A program made the position numbers and the translations under genes. The notes below the pieces were generated by a model that saw nothing but the letters and a program-made list of their open reading frames with translations, was not told the DNA's origin and made no database searches. A DNA stretch of 64,000 nucleotides. Origin: Thermomonospora echinospora. Its GTDB lineage: Bacteria; Actinomycetota; Actinomycetes; Streptosporangiales; Streptosporangiaceae. Below, in pieces: positions 47,557 through 56,023 of the stretch; within the stretch, counting starts at the first letter, position 1; each line of letters begins with the position of its first letter. The stretch is taken from contig NZ_FNVO01000012.1 of assembly GCF_900108175.1 (NCBI RefSeq), positions 62,001 through 126,000 of the forward strand, in the 5' to 3' direction.

Positions 47557-48446
47557 GTCGCCGCCTCCTCGGTGCCGAGCCGGAAGATCCGCTCGGCGTT
47601 GCCGCTGAACATCGCCCGCCGCTCGGCCTCGGCGAAGTCCGAGATGATGTCGGCGTAGGCGTTCACCACGTCGCCGTAGGAGCTGTAGAGCCGGTCGACC
47701 GGCCAGTTGGTGCCGAAGAAGGCCCGTTCGGTGCCGAACGCGTCGATGCACTCCAGGACCCATGGGCGCAGGCTGGCGGTTGTCCAGCGGTGGTCGGCCT
47801 GGCCGAGGCCGGAGATTTTCACCACGACGTTGGGGGCCTTGGCGATGTCGCGCATGGCATCCCGCCACCGGCGGAAGTACTCGCTGTCACGGTGGCGTGG
47901 ATAGCCCGCGTGGTCGATGCACAGGGTGACGCCGGGAACGCGTTCGGCCAGCCGCCGTGCCTCGGGGAACTGTTCCAGGAGCGGATCGTCGCAGCAGACC
48001 AGTTCGTGGCGTTCCAGCAGGGCGTAGCCGCGCAGCCACGACTCGTCGGTGAGGTAGGCGTCGTAGCGCAGGTCGCGTATCCCGCGGAAGTTGGGGAACT
48101 CGGCGTGCCTGGCCAGCGTCTCGGCGGTGTCGGGGCGGGTGAGGTCGGCGTAGCCGACGATGCCGTGCGGGACGCCGAGCCGGTCGGCGAACGCCTGGAG
48201 CCAGCGAGTCTCCTCCACGGGGTCGTCCGTCCCGATGGCGGCCTGGACGTGGACGACCTTGTGGACGTTGTGGAAGCGGGTCTCGGCGACGAAGTCGTCG
48301 GCCCAGTAACGGCGTGCCCGGATCGCCTCGTCGGGGCCGACGACCGGATCGTGCGGCGCGTCCGGCTCCAGCCATTCGTAGCGGAGCCGGGGATGGCCGA
48401 GGTCGTGGAAATGGACGTGAGTGTCGACGAACGGCAGGTCGGCCAT
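47553..48446 (-). CDS. Amidohydrolase, L-fuconolactonase-like (COG3618)
   Basis: A 297-residue TIM-barrel hydrolase. N-terminal DTHVHFHDLGHPRLRYEWL, then PNFRGIRDLRYD, VTLCIDHAGYP, VVVKISGLGQ and FFGTNWPVDRLYS. The late metal aspartate of the superfamily appears as Asn (GTNWP), as in several COG3618 members. The family opens sugar lactones such as fuconolactone or rhamnonolactone. ATG 48446 follows the SDR stop directly. Confidence 0.9.
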   Translation of the reverse strand: MADLPFVDTHVHFHDLGHPRLRYEWLEPDAPHDPVVGPDEAIRARRYWADDFVAETRFHNVHKVVHVQAAIGTDDPVEETRWLQAFADRLGVPHGIVGYADLTRPDTAETLARHAEFPNFRGIRDLRYDAYLTDESWLRGYALLERHELVCCDDPLLEQFPEARRLAERVPGVTLCIDHAGYPRHRDSEYFRRWRDAMRDIAKAPNVVVKISGLGQADHRWTTASLRPWVLECIDAFGTERAFFGTNWPVDRLYSSYGDVVNAYADIISDFAEAERRAMFSGNAERIFRLGTEEAAT

Positions 48447-48447
48447 G

Positions 48448-49239
48448 TCACAGGGTCCCGGGGATGGCGCCGAGGCGGGCGCCGCCGTCCACGTCGAGCG
48501 TGACGCCGGTGAGGAAGCCCGCCTGGTCGGAGAGGAAGAAAAGAGCGGCGTCGGCGACGTCGTCCTCGGTGGCGTTGCGGCCGAGCGGGTTGGTGGCGGC
48601 GGTCGCCTCCATGATCCGCTCGACCGACAGGCCGGTGCGGCCGGTCTTCCAGTCGAGGACCTGCCGCCCCATCTCGGTGGTGGGGCAACCGACCGGGCAG
48701 ACGCAGTTGGCCGTCACACCGGCGGGCGCCAGCTCCGCCGCCACCGACTCGGTCAGCCCGATCAGCCCGAACTTGGACGCCACGTAGGGGGCCTGGCCAG
48801 GGAACCCTCGCCGGCCGCAGTCGGAGCCGATGGTCACGATTCGTCCTCTGCCGGACTCGCGCAGCGCCGCCGCGGCGGCCTTGACGGTCATGAAGGCGCC
48901 CTTCAGGTTGACGTCCAGGGTGCGGTCCCAGTCGTCCTCGTCGGTCTCTTCCAGCGTGCCGACGTGGAAGACCCCGGCCGATACCACCAGGGTGTCCAGC
49001 CCGCCGAAGTCGCCGACCGTCCGTGCCACGGCCGCGCGCATCTCCGCGGCCGAACGGACGTCGGCGGCGATGCCGAGCGAGCGGGCTCCAAGGTCGGCCA
49101 CCGTCTCCTTGACCCGCTCTCCGTCGATGTCGAGCACCGCCACCATGGCTCCGGCCTCGTGCAACCGCCGGGCGATCCGCCGCCCGAATCCGGCCCCGCC
49201 TCCGGTGACCAATGCCCTGCGGTCCTGAGCGATCCGCAT
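48448..49239 (-). CDS. SDR-family sugar dehydrogenase, leftward operon
   Basis: A 263-residue classical SDR. Cofactor motif LVTGGGAGFGRRIA (about 10-23), acidic residue at AVLDIDGE pointing to NAD, SAGVF in place of NNAG, catalytic serine in VTIGSDCG and Tyr-Lys in YVASKFG. Similar enzymes oxidise aldoses such as fucose or rhamnose to lactones, which fits the lactonase gene next to it. ATG 49239 is the first gene of the leftward operon, 45 bases from the inverted-repeat operator. Confidence 0.92.
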   Translation of the reverse strand: MRIAQDRRALVTGGGAGFGRRIARRLHEAGAMVAVLDIDGERVKETVADLGARSLGIAADVRSAAEMRAAVARTVGDFGGLDTLVVSAGVFHVGTLEETDEDDWDRTLDVNLKGAFMTVKAAAAALRESGRGRIVTIGSDCGRRGFPGQAPYVASKFGLIGLTESVAAELAPAGVTANCVCPVGCPTTEMGRQVLDWKTGRTGLSVERIMEATAATNPLGRNATEDDVADAALFFLSDQAGFLTGVTLDVDGGARLGAIPGTL

Positions 49240-49283
49240 GCCCCTCCACCTCCACCAGCTGCCGCGAAGCCTGCACCTGGACG

Positions 49284-49329
49284 CTATAGCAACTAGCGGA
49301 TCATGGTCAATGAGCGCTAGATGCTATAG
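49284..49329. promoter_or_regulatory. 46-bp inverted repeat, GntR operator and divergent promoters
   Basis: The arms CTATAGCAACTAGCG (49284-49298) and CGCTAGATGCTATAG (49315-49329) are inverted copies with one mismatch, 16 bases apart. Leftward, TTGACC and TATAGC are separated by 16 bases and use the left arm as -10. Rightward, the right arm TATAGC lies eight bases before the gntR ATG. The repeat therefore covers both promoters. Confidence 0.7.
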
Positions 49330-49338
49330 CTTTTTCCC

Positions 49339-50016
49339 ATGACGCTCGAGCCTCTTTCCGACCACAGCCTCACCGATCGGGTCGCCGGGCGGATCCGCGA
49401 TGCGATCCACGAAGGCCGCTATCCGCCGGGCGCCCGCCTGGTCGAGCGGACGCTGGCCGCCGAACTGGGCGTCAGCCACATCCCCGTCCGCGAGGCACTG
49501 ACCCGGCTGACCGATGAGGGCCTGGTCGAGCGGGCGCCTCGGCGAGGGGCGCGGGTGGCCACGCTTTCTCCCAGGGAACTGGAGGAGCTCTCCTCGCTGC
49601 GCATCGTGCTGGAGCGCTTTGTGGTCACCCGCGTCCAGGAGAGGCTTACCGCGGTCGAGGAGAAGGAGCTTCGGCGCATGGTCGCGTCGATGCGGCAGGC
49701 CGCCGTCCGCGGTGACTACCGCCGGGTGTTCGACCTCGACCAGCGCTTCCATGAACGATTGTGGGAGCTGGCCGACCATCGGATGCTGGGGGAGGTCGTC
49801 ACCGGGCTGCGCGGCCGGATCAGCGCGTTCCTGCGCGCCGCGACGGCCGCACTGGAACCCGACGCACTCGAACGGCACGCCGCCTCACACGATGAGCTGC
49901 TGGAAGCGATCACCAGCGGCGACGCGGAGATCGGTCGCGCGGAGATGACCCGACACATAGAGCTGGCCACTGAACGGCTGCGCGGCACGCTGGACGAAGG
50001 GGATGGCGATGACTGA
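49339..50016 (+). CDS. GntR/FadR-family (FCD) regulator, first cluster
   Basis: A 225-residue regulator. The winged helix has RVAGRIRDAIHEGRYPPGAR, then VSHIPVREALTRLTDEGLVE; the FCD ligand domain shows the Asp and His of the metal site (VFDLDQRFHERLWELAD, HDELLEAI). FCD regulators bind sugar acids or other small acids. It should repress both directions through the inverted repeat directly upstream. ATG 49339 has no ribosome site and is probably translated from a short or absent leader. Confidence 0.92.
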   Translation: MTLEPLSDHSLTDRVAGRIRDAIHEGRYPPGARLVERTLAAELGVSHIPVREALTRLTDEGLVERAPRRGARVATLSPRELEELSSLRIVLERFVVTRVQERLTAVEEKELRRMVASMRQAAVRGDYRRVFDLDQRFHERLWELADHRMLGEVVTGLRGRISAFLRAATAALEPDALERHAASHDELLEAITSGDAEIGRAEMTRHIELATERLRGTLDEGDGDD

Positions 50017-51004
50017 GCCGCCGCTGGTGGTCATCACCGACTCCGACCTGCCGGGCGATGAGCCAGAGCGGATCCTCCGGTCGGCCGGCCTGCGGGTGCG
50101 CCGTGCCTCCTGCCGCAGGGCCGAGGAGGTCGCCGAGGCGGCCCGGGACGCGACGGCGCTGCTGGTGCAGTGGGCACCGATCACCGCACCGGTGCTGGAC
50201 CGGCTGGACCGGCTGCGCTTCGTCAGCCGCCTGGGAATCGGCTACGACATGATCGACCTCGCCGGCGCCACGGCGCGGGGAATAGCCGTGGCCAACACCC
50301 CTGACTACTGCGTCGAGGAGGTCGCGGCCCACACCATCGCCATGGTCATGGCGTTGGCGCGGCGGCTGCCCGGCCTCGACCGGGCGGTGCGGGGCGGCCG
50401 CTGGTCGGCGACCGGCGACGGGGCCGGCGCGCTGCGTCCCTCGCGGGCCACTGTGGCCGTCATCGGCTTCGGCCGGATCGGCTCGCTCGTCGCCGCACAC
50501 GCCGCCGCCCTGGGGTTCCGCGTGGTGGTGCATGACCCGCATGTGGACGAGGCGGCCGTCCGGGCGGCCGGACACAAGCCGTCGCAGCTGGAAGAGGCAC
50601 TGGCCGTCGCCGACATCGTCACTTTGCACGTGCCGCTGACCGACCTCACCCGGCACCTGCTGAACGGCGAGACCATCGCCCGGATGCGGCCCGGTGCGCG
50701 GATCGTGAACACCTGCCGGGGCGAGCTGATCGACGAGACGGCGCTCGCCGGCGCCCTGGCGTCGGGTCATATCGCCGCGGCGGCGCTCGACGTGTTCGAG
50801 CAGGAGCCGCTGCCCGCCGCCAGCCCACTGCGGGATGCGCCCGGCGTGCTGCTGACGCCCCATGCCGCCTGGTACTCACCGGACTCCCTCCAGGAACTGC
50901 CACGCCGCGCGGCTCGCCAGATCGTCGATTTCCTGCAGGGCAGGCCCGTCCCCTCGATCGTCAATCCCGAGTACGCGACCGCTCGCACAGGAGGCAGCGC
51001 GTGA
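50009..51004 (+). CDS. D-isomer-specific 2-hydroxyacid dehydrogenase
   Basis: A 331-residue NAD-dependent enzyme of the phosphoglycerate-dehydrogenase-like group. NAD motif VAVIGFGRIGSLVAAH (about 149-164); catalytic Arg in VNTCRGELID, Glu in DVFEQEPLP and His in LTPHAAWYS. It reduces 2-keto acids or oxidises D-2-hydroxy acids. I chose ATG 50009 because GAAGG is well spaced to it; ATG 50003 is possible. It overlaps the gntR end by eight bases and its stop overlaps the next gene (GTGA). Confidence 0.9.
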   Translation: MTEPPLVVITDSDLPGDEPERILRSAGLRVRRASCRRAEEVAEAARDATALLVQWAPITAPVLDRLDRLRFVSRLGIGYDMIDLAGATARGIAVANTPDYCVEEVAAHTIAMVMALARRLPGLDRAVRGGRWSATGDGAGALRPSRATVAVIGFGRIGSLVAAHAAALGFRVVVHDPHVDEAAVRAAGHKPSQLEEALAVADIVTLHVPLTDLTRHLLNGETIARMRPGARIVNTCRGELIDETALAGALASGHIAAAALDVFEQEPLPAASPLRDAPGVLLTPHAAWYSPDSLQELPRRAARQIVDFLQGRPVPSIVNPEYATARTGGSA

Positions 51005-51750
51005 GTGGAGAACGCATGGCCCTGATCACCGGGGCGAGCGGCGGTATCGGCGCGGCGACCGCGAGGACGCTGGCCCGGCGCGGCGTGGACGTCTGGATCA
51101 CCTATTCAGCAGACGAGGACGGCGCCCGGCGCACCGCCGAGTACTGCGCCGCCCAAGGGGTGCGGACGGCGCTGTCCCGGCTGGATCTTCGTTCCCCCGA
51201 GGACGCCCGCCGCCTGGTGGCCCAGGTCCACGGTGAATGGGGTGCGTTGCACGTCCTGGTCAACAACGCGGGCGTATGCCCGTACACCGCCTGGCCGGAC
51301 ATCGAGCCGGACGAGTGGGACACCGTCATGGACATCAATGCGCGCGGCACGTTCTTCCTGATCAAGGAAGCGATCGCACTGCTGCGCCGTGCCGGCGGGG
51401 ACAGAGCGATCGTCAACGTCGCCTCGCTGGCCGGACAGGTCGGCGGCATTTCCACCAGCGTTCACTACGCGGCGAGCAAGGCCGCCGTGCTGGCGATGAC
51501 CCGCTCGTTCGCCCGCCTGCTGGCCGGTGAGGGAATCCGAGTCAACGCCGTCTCGCCAGGGCCGGTGAGCACGGCGATGACCGATGCGCTCGACCCGGCC
51601 GTACGCGACGGACTCACCGGGTCCGTGCCGCTGGGGCGGCTCGGACGGCCCGAGGACGTCGCACACGCGATCTGCCTGCTCGCCTCCCCGGAGGCCGCGT
51701 TCACGACGGGCGCCACCTATGACGTCAATGGTGGGCTGAGGACGGATTGA
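51001..51750 (+). CDS. SDR-family dehydrogenase, rightward operon
   Basis: A 249-residue SDR. LITGASGGIGAATARTLAR (about 8-26), VLVNNAGVCPYT, catalytic serine in VNVASLAGQ and HYAASKAAV with Tyr-Lys, then VNAVSPGPVSTAMT. FabG-like; substrate likely a sugar or hydroxy-acid derivative. GTG 51001 overlaps the preceding stop; ATG 51016 has a better ribosome site (GGAG) and may be the real start. Last gene of the rightward arm; a 105-base interval separates its stop from the next, convergent gene. Confidence 0.9.
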   Translation: MSGERMALITGASGGIGAATARTLARRGVDVWITYSADEDGARRTAEYCAAQGVRTALSRLDLRSPEDARRLVAQVHGEWGALHVLVNNAGVCPYTAWPDIEPDEWDTVMDINARGTFFLIKEAIALLRRAGGDRAIVNVASLAGQVGGISTSVHYAASKAAVLAMTRSFARLLAGEGIRVNAVSPGPVSTAMTDALDPAVRDGLTGSVPLGRLGRPEDVAHAICLLASPEAAFTTGATYDVNGGLRTD

Positions 51751-51855
51751 GCGCCGTTGCGGCTGAGATGGCTCGCCCGTGAGGGCCATCGCCCGCCTGT
51801 GACCGGGCCACGGGCCGATGGCGGCCGGGACGTGGAATCGCCCGGCCGCCCGCGG

Positions 51856-52902
51856 TCACAGATCGGCGGCCAGATCGCAGATCCGTTCGATGAGCCGGAC
51901 CCGGTCGGCGTGTGTGCCGGCGACGGGTGTGACGCTGAGGGTGGTGACGCCGGACTCGGCGAGTGCGGCGAGGCGCTCGCGCACGTACGACTCGGTGCCG
52001 ATCAGCGAGGTGTCCTTGAGCAACTGGTAGGGGACCTTGGCGGCGGCCTCGTCCTTGCGCCCGGCGAGGTACAGGTCCTGGATCTGCTCGGCCTCGCGTT
52101 CATAGCCGTACCTGCGGACGAGATCGTTGTAGAAGTTCCTGCCCTTGGCGCCCATGCCGCCGACGTAGAGGGCCACGCCCGGGCGGGCGAGATCGAGCAC
52201 CCCTTCGACGTCGGCGCCGATCGCCAGGAAGGCGGTCGCGACGATGTCCAGCTCACCCAGCGCCGGGTCCCGTTTCGCCCTGCCCTCGGCCAGCGCGGCG
52301 CCCCAGACCTGCCCGGCCCGCTCCGGCAGGTAGAGGATGGGCTTCCAGCCCTCGGCCAACTCGGCGGTCAACGCGACGTTCTTGGGGCCCAGCGCCGCGA
52401 TGAGGATCGGGATCCGATCGCGCTCGGGGCGGTTGATCAGCTTGAGCGGCTTGCCCAGGCCGGTGCCCTCGCCGGGCGGCAGCGGGATCCGGTAGTGCGT
52501 GCCGTGGTGCTCCAGCCGCTCGCGGCGCCACACCGCACGGCAGATCTCGATGGTCTCGCGGGTGCGGTCGAGCGGCGCAGAGTACGGCACGCCGTGCCAG
52601 CCCTCGATCACCTGCGGGCCGGAGGCGCCGATGCCGAGGACGAACCGCCCGTCGGAGACATGGTCCAGGCCGGCGGCGGTCATCGCGGTCAAGGTGGGCG
52701 TCCGCGAGTAGAGCGGTAGGATCGCCGAGGCGATCTGCAGCCGCTCGGTCCTGGCCGCGATGTAGCCCATCTGGCTCACCGCGTCGAAACTGTACGCCTC
52801 GGGCACGAACACGATGTCCAGCCCGGCGCGCTCGTAGTCGGCCAGTTCCTGGACGGTCTCCTTGAATCCCCCCGCATAGCTGAGCGACATTCCGATGCGC
52901 AT
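51856..52902 (-). CDS. LLM-class F420-dependent oxidoreductase, amine cluster
   Basis: A 348-residue luciferase-like oxidoreductase. Parts that show this are MRIGMSLSYAGGFKETV, AGLDIVFVPEAYSFDAV, LDHVSDGRFVLGIGASGPQV (about 101-120) and ILIAALGPKNVALTAELAEG. It is longer than the other LLM protein of this window and belongs to another subgroup. ATG 52902 is the family start. It is last in a leftward group after the CoA ligase, amidase and amine oxidase, so it may act on the same compound, for example by reducing a double bond or removing a group. Confidence 0.88.
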   Translation of the reverse strand: MRIGMSLSYAGGFKETVQELADYERAGLDIVFVPEAYSFDAVSQMGYIAARTERLQIASAILPLYSRTPTLTAMTAAGLDHVSDGRFVLGIGASGPQVIEGWHGVPYSAPLDRTRETIEICRAVWRRERLEHHGTHYRIPLPPGEGTGLGKPLKLINRPERDRIPILIAALGPKNVALTAELAEGWKPILYLPERAGQVWGAALAEGRAKRDPALGELDIVATAFLAIGADVEGVLDLARPGVALYVGGMGAKGRNFYNDLVRRYGYEREAEQIQDLYLAGRKDEAAAKVPYQLLKDTSLIGTESYVRERLAALAESGVTTLSVTPVAGTHADRVRLIERICDLAADL

Positions 52903-52952
52903 CCGCGACCTGCCCTTTCCAAGCCGAGCGGGACCCGGCATGCCTCCCGCGG

Positions 52953-54515
52953 TCACGCGTGGTCCTCGGTGGGCCCGGCGAGTGACCGGTCCCGCCAGTA
53001 CTCGTCCCGGAGCAGCCGCTTGTACAGCTTGCCCGTCGGTTGCCGGGGCAGCGGCGAACGGAAATCGATCGAGCGTGGGCACTTGTAGTGGGCGATACGC
53101 TCCCGGCAGTGGTCGATCAGCTCGGCGGCGAGTTCGGGGGAGCCGCTCACCCCGTCGGCCGGCTCGACGACGGCGTGGACCCGCTCTCCCATCTCCTCAT
53201 CCGGGACGCCGAAGACCGCGGCGTCGGCCACCTTCGGGTGCAGCGCGAGAACGTTCTCGGCCTCCTGGGGATAGATGTTCACGCCGCCTGAGTTGATGAC
53301 GTACGCGCGGCGGTCGGTCAGGTACAGGAACCCGTCGGCGTCGAGATATCCGATGTCGCCGAGCGTGCTCCAGCCCCGTCCGCGCGGATCGCGGGTGCCC
53401 CGGGTCTGCTCCGGATCGCCGTGGTACTCGAAGGGGGACGACCCCTCGAAGTAGATCGTCCCGGGCTGTCCCACAGGAAGCTCCGTCCCGTCCTCGCCGA
53501 GGACATGGACCGGCATGTCGAACATCGCTCTGCCCACGGTGCCCTTGTGTGCGAGCCACTCCTGACAGTCGCAGTAGACGAAGCCGCACCCCTCGGTCCC
53601 GGTGTAGTACTCGTGGATCACCGGGCCCCACCACTCGATCATGCGCTCCTTCACCTCCACCGGGCATGGCGCGGCGGTGTGCACGACGCCACGGAGGGAG
53701 GAACAGTCGTACCTGTGACGCAGCTTCTCGGGCAGCCGCAGCAGGCGGATGAACATCGTGGGCACCACCTGGGTGAAGGTGACCCGGAACCGTTCGATCG
53801 CGCGGAGGAACTCCTCGGCCTCGAACCGCTCCTGGAGGACCACCGTCCCGCCCATGCGGTGGACGATGAGCGCCACGAACAGTGGGGCCGCGTGATAGAG
53901 CGGCGCCGGCGAAAGGTGGATGGTGGTGTCGGTGATGCCGAAGAGCCCGGCGATCGCCTCGCCCGCCGGATCGTGCGGATACTCCTCGGTGGGCAGCGGC
54001 AGCTTGACGCCCTTGGGGCGGCCGGTGGTCCCGGAACTGTAGAGCATCCGCGCGCCCTCGGCCTGATCGGCGATGGGGGTCGCGGGCCGCCCGGCCAGCG
54101 CGGTTTCGAGCGGCTCCCATCCCACCGGCACGTCCTGGCGGCCGCCGATCAGAAGGCGGCGCTCGACCGCGGGGGCGTCGATCGCCTGGGCCGCCGCGAT
54201 CGTCGCGTCCGTGGCGACGAGGACCCGGGCCGTGCAGTCGTTGACGATGCGGCCGAGCTCCTCGGCGTTCAGCAGGGTGGAGCACGCGGTGTAGTGGAGT
54301 CCTGAACGCTGGGCGGCCCAGACCACCACGAAGAACTCGGGTCTGTTCTCGGCCACCAGCGCGATGTGGTCGCCGCGGCGCAGCCCGGCCGACCGGAACA
54401 GATGCGCCAGCTGGTTGGCGGCCTTCTCCAGTTCGGCGTAGCTGATGGATCGGCCGTCCGCCATGACGACGGCCGGCTTGTCCGGGGTGCTGAGCGCATA
54501 GGCCCCCGGGTGCAT
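52953..54515 (-). CDS. Acyl-CoA synthetase, amine cluster
   Basis: A 520-residue AMP-forming ligase. Motifs are YSSGTTGRPKGVKLP (about 159-173), TPAPLYHA-like SPAPLYHAAPLFVAL, EYYTGTEGCGF, STLGDIGYLDADGFLYLTDR and SGGVNIYPQE, with the catalytic lysine in PRQPTGKLYKR. ATG 54515 (MHPGAYALSTPDKPAVV) has GGGAGAG upstream and fits the family start; GTG 54542, overlapping the amidase stop, would add nine residues. It activates a carboxylic acid, perhaps that released by the amidase. Confidence 0.9.
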   Translation of the reverse strand: MHPGAYALSTPDKPAVVMADGRSISYAELEKAANQLAHLFRSAGLRRGDHIALVAENRPEFFVVVWAAQRSGLHYTACSTLLNAEELGRIVNDCTARVLVATDATIAAAQAIDAPAVERRLLIGGRQDVPVGWEPLETALAGRPATPIADQAEGARMLYSSGTTGRPKGVKLPLPTEEYPHDPAGEAIAGLFGITDTTIHLSPAPLYHAAPLFVALIVHRMGGTVVLQERFEAEEFLRAIERFRVTFTQVVPTMFIRLLRLPEKLRHRYDCSSLRGVVHTAAPCPVEVKERMIEWWGPVIHEYYTGTEGCGFVYCDCQEWLAHKGTVGRAMFDMPVHVLGEDGTELPVGQPGTIYFEGSSPFEYHGDPEQTRGTRDPRGRGWSTLGDIGYLDADGFLYLTDRRAYVINSGGVNIYPQEAENVLALHPKVADAAVFGVPDEEMGERVHAVVEPADGVSGSPELAAELIDHCRERIAHYKCPRSIDFRSPLPRQPTGKLYKRLLRDEYWRDRSLAGPTEDHA

Positions 54516-54538
54516 GGCTGTCTCTCCCAGCATCGAGG

Positions 54539-55999
54539 TCACCTCGCCTCGTGGTGCGCGTAGCCGGGCGGCGGCTGGAAACCGCCGAGGAGGTCCCGCA
54601 GGAGCCGGGCGAATCCGGTGGCGGTGCGATCCTCCAGGTAGGGGGCCACGATCTGGATTCCGACCGGAAGGCCGCTGCGGGTGCGCCCGATCGGTGCCAT
54701 CGCCGACGGCAGCAGCGGCATGTTGATCAGCCCCGACCAGGTCGTCATGTCGGAGAGGTAGCTGCGGGTCTCACCGTTGACGGTGGTCCTGCGATCCTCC
54801 TGCTCGGGGGTGTGGTCGTGCGGAATGGCCGCGGTGGGCACCACCGGGCAGAGCAGCACGTCGTGGTCCTTGAAGAACTCGGCCCATCGGGCGCGGATCC
54901 GGTGCCGCTCCTCGTCGTAACGGTGCCAGTCGCGCGCCCGCTGGGTGACCAGCCGGGGATGGAAGACCGCGTCGATCTCCTCGGCCTCCATCGCCAGGGC
55001 GGCCCCGAACTCCTCGTCGCCGAGCACGCCGGCGCCGACGCCCATCAGCAGCCCGAGATAGACCCGATGCGACTCCTCCAGCCCGACCGGCCGCGCCGTG
55101 TCGTCGACCTTGGCGCCCGCCTTCCGGATCGCCTCGACCGCGTCCTGCATGACCTCGAGCACCTCGCGGTCCACCGTGCAGTAGGGGTCGTCGAGCCAGG
55201 CCGCGATGCGGAAGTCCGCCAGCGAGGTGGCGCGCGGAGGAGGCAGTTCCAGGCGCCAGGCGACCGCGCGTTCCGGGGCGGCGCCGCTCAGGATGTCCAG
55301 CCCGAGATCGAGGTCTTCGGGGGAGCGTCCCATCGGACCCAGAACGGCGAGGTCCATCTCGCCCAGCCCGCCCGGGGAGGGGGGAATGTGGCCGTGAGCC
55401 GGGATGATGCCATGGCTGGCCTTCAGCCCGTAGACGCCGCAGTAGTGCGCGGGGGTGCGGATCGAGCCGGCGATGTCGCTGCCCAGTTCGAACCCGGCCA
55501 GTCCGGCCGCCAGTGCCGCGGCCGAACCGCCGGAGGACCCGCCCGGCGTGCGGTCGACGTTCCAAGGGTTGTTGGTACAGCCGAATATCGGGTTGAACGA
55601 CTGCCAGTCCGTACTTCCCACCGGCACGTTGGTCTTGCCGAAGATTACGGCCCCGGCCTTGCGCAGCCGCGCCACCGTGTCGGCGTCGGTGTCCGGAACG
55701 TGCTCGGCCAGCTCCGGCACGCCGCCCGTGGTACGGATCCCGGCGGTCTCGATGGCGTCCTTCACCGTCATGGGCAGACCGTGGAGCGGGCCCCACAGCT
55801 CGCCTCTGGCCAGCGCCTCGTCGGCGGCCAGCGCGCGGCGGCGGGCCTCTTCCTCCGCGAGGGTCACCACCGTGTTGAGCCCGGGGTTGAACCGCGCCAC
55901 CCGGCTCAGGTACTCCTCCAGCAGCTCCCGGCTGGAGATCTCCTTGTTCCGTAGGGCCTTGGCCAGCTCGCTGGCCGAACGGAAGGCAATGTGGGTCAC
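54539..55999 (-). CDS. Amidase (amidase-signature family)
   Basis: A 486-residue amidase. The Ser-Ser-Lys triad is visible: lysine in PMTVKDAIETAG (about 79), serine in GGSSGGSAAALAAG and the nucleophile in GSDIAGSIRTPAH. The loop TPGGSSGG is standard. It hydrolyses an amide to acid and ammonia or amine. GTG 55999 has GGAG seven bases upstream. It follows the amine oxidase gene by 24 bases in the same operon. Confidence 0.93.
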   Translation of the reverse strand: MTHIAFRSASELAKALRNKEISSRELLEEYLSRVARFNPGLNTVVTLAEEEARRRALAADEALARGELWGPLHGLPMTVKDAIETAGIRTTGGVPELAEHVPDTDADTVARLRKAGAVIFGKTNVPVGSTDWQSFNPIFGCTNNPWNVDRTPGGSSGGSAAALAAGLAGFELGSDIAGSIRTPAHYCGVYGLKASHGIIPAHGHIPPSPGGLGEMDLAVLGPMGRSPEDLDLGLDILSGAAPERAVAWRLELPPPRATSLADFRIAAWLDDPYCTVDREVLEVMQDAVEAIRKAGAKVDDTARPVGLEESHRVYLGLLMGVGAGVLGDEEFGAALAMEAEEIDAVFHPRLVTQRARDWHRYDEERHRIRARWAEFFKDHDVLLCPVVPTAAIPHDHTPEQEDRRTTVNGETRSYLSDMTTWSGLINMPLLPSAMAPIGRTRSGLPVGIQIVAPYLEDRTATGFARLLRDLLGGFQPPPGYAHHEAR

Positions 56000-56023
56000 G
56001 ATGTCTCTCCTTCGCTCACTCGG

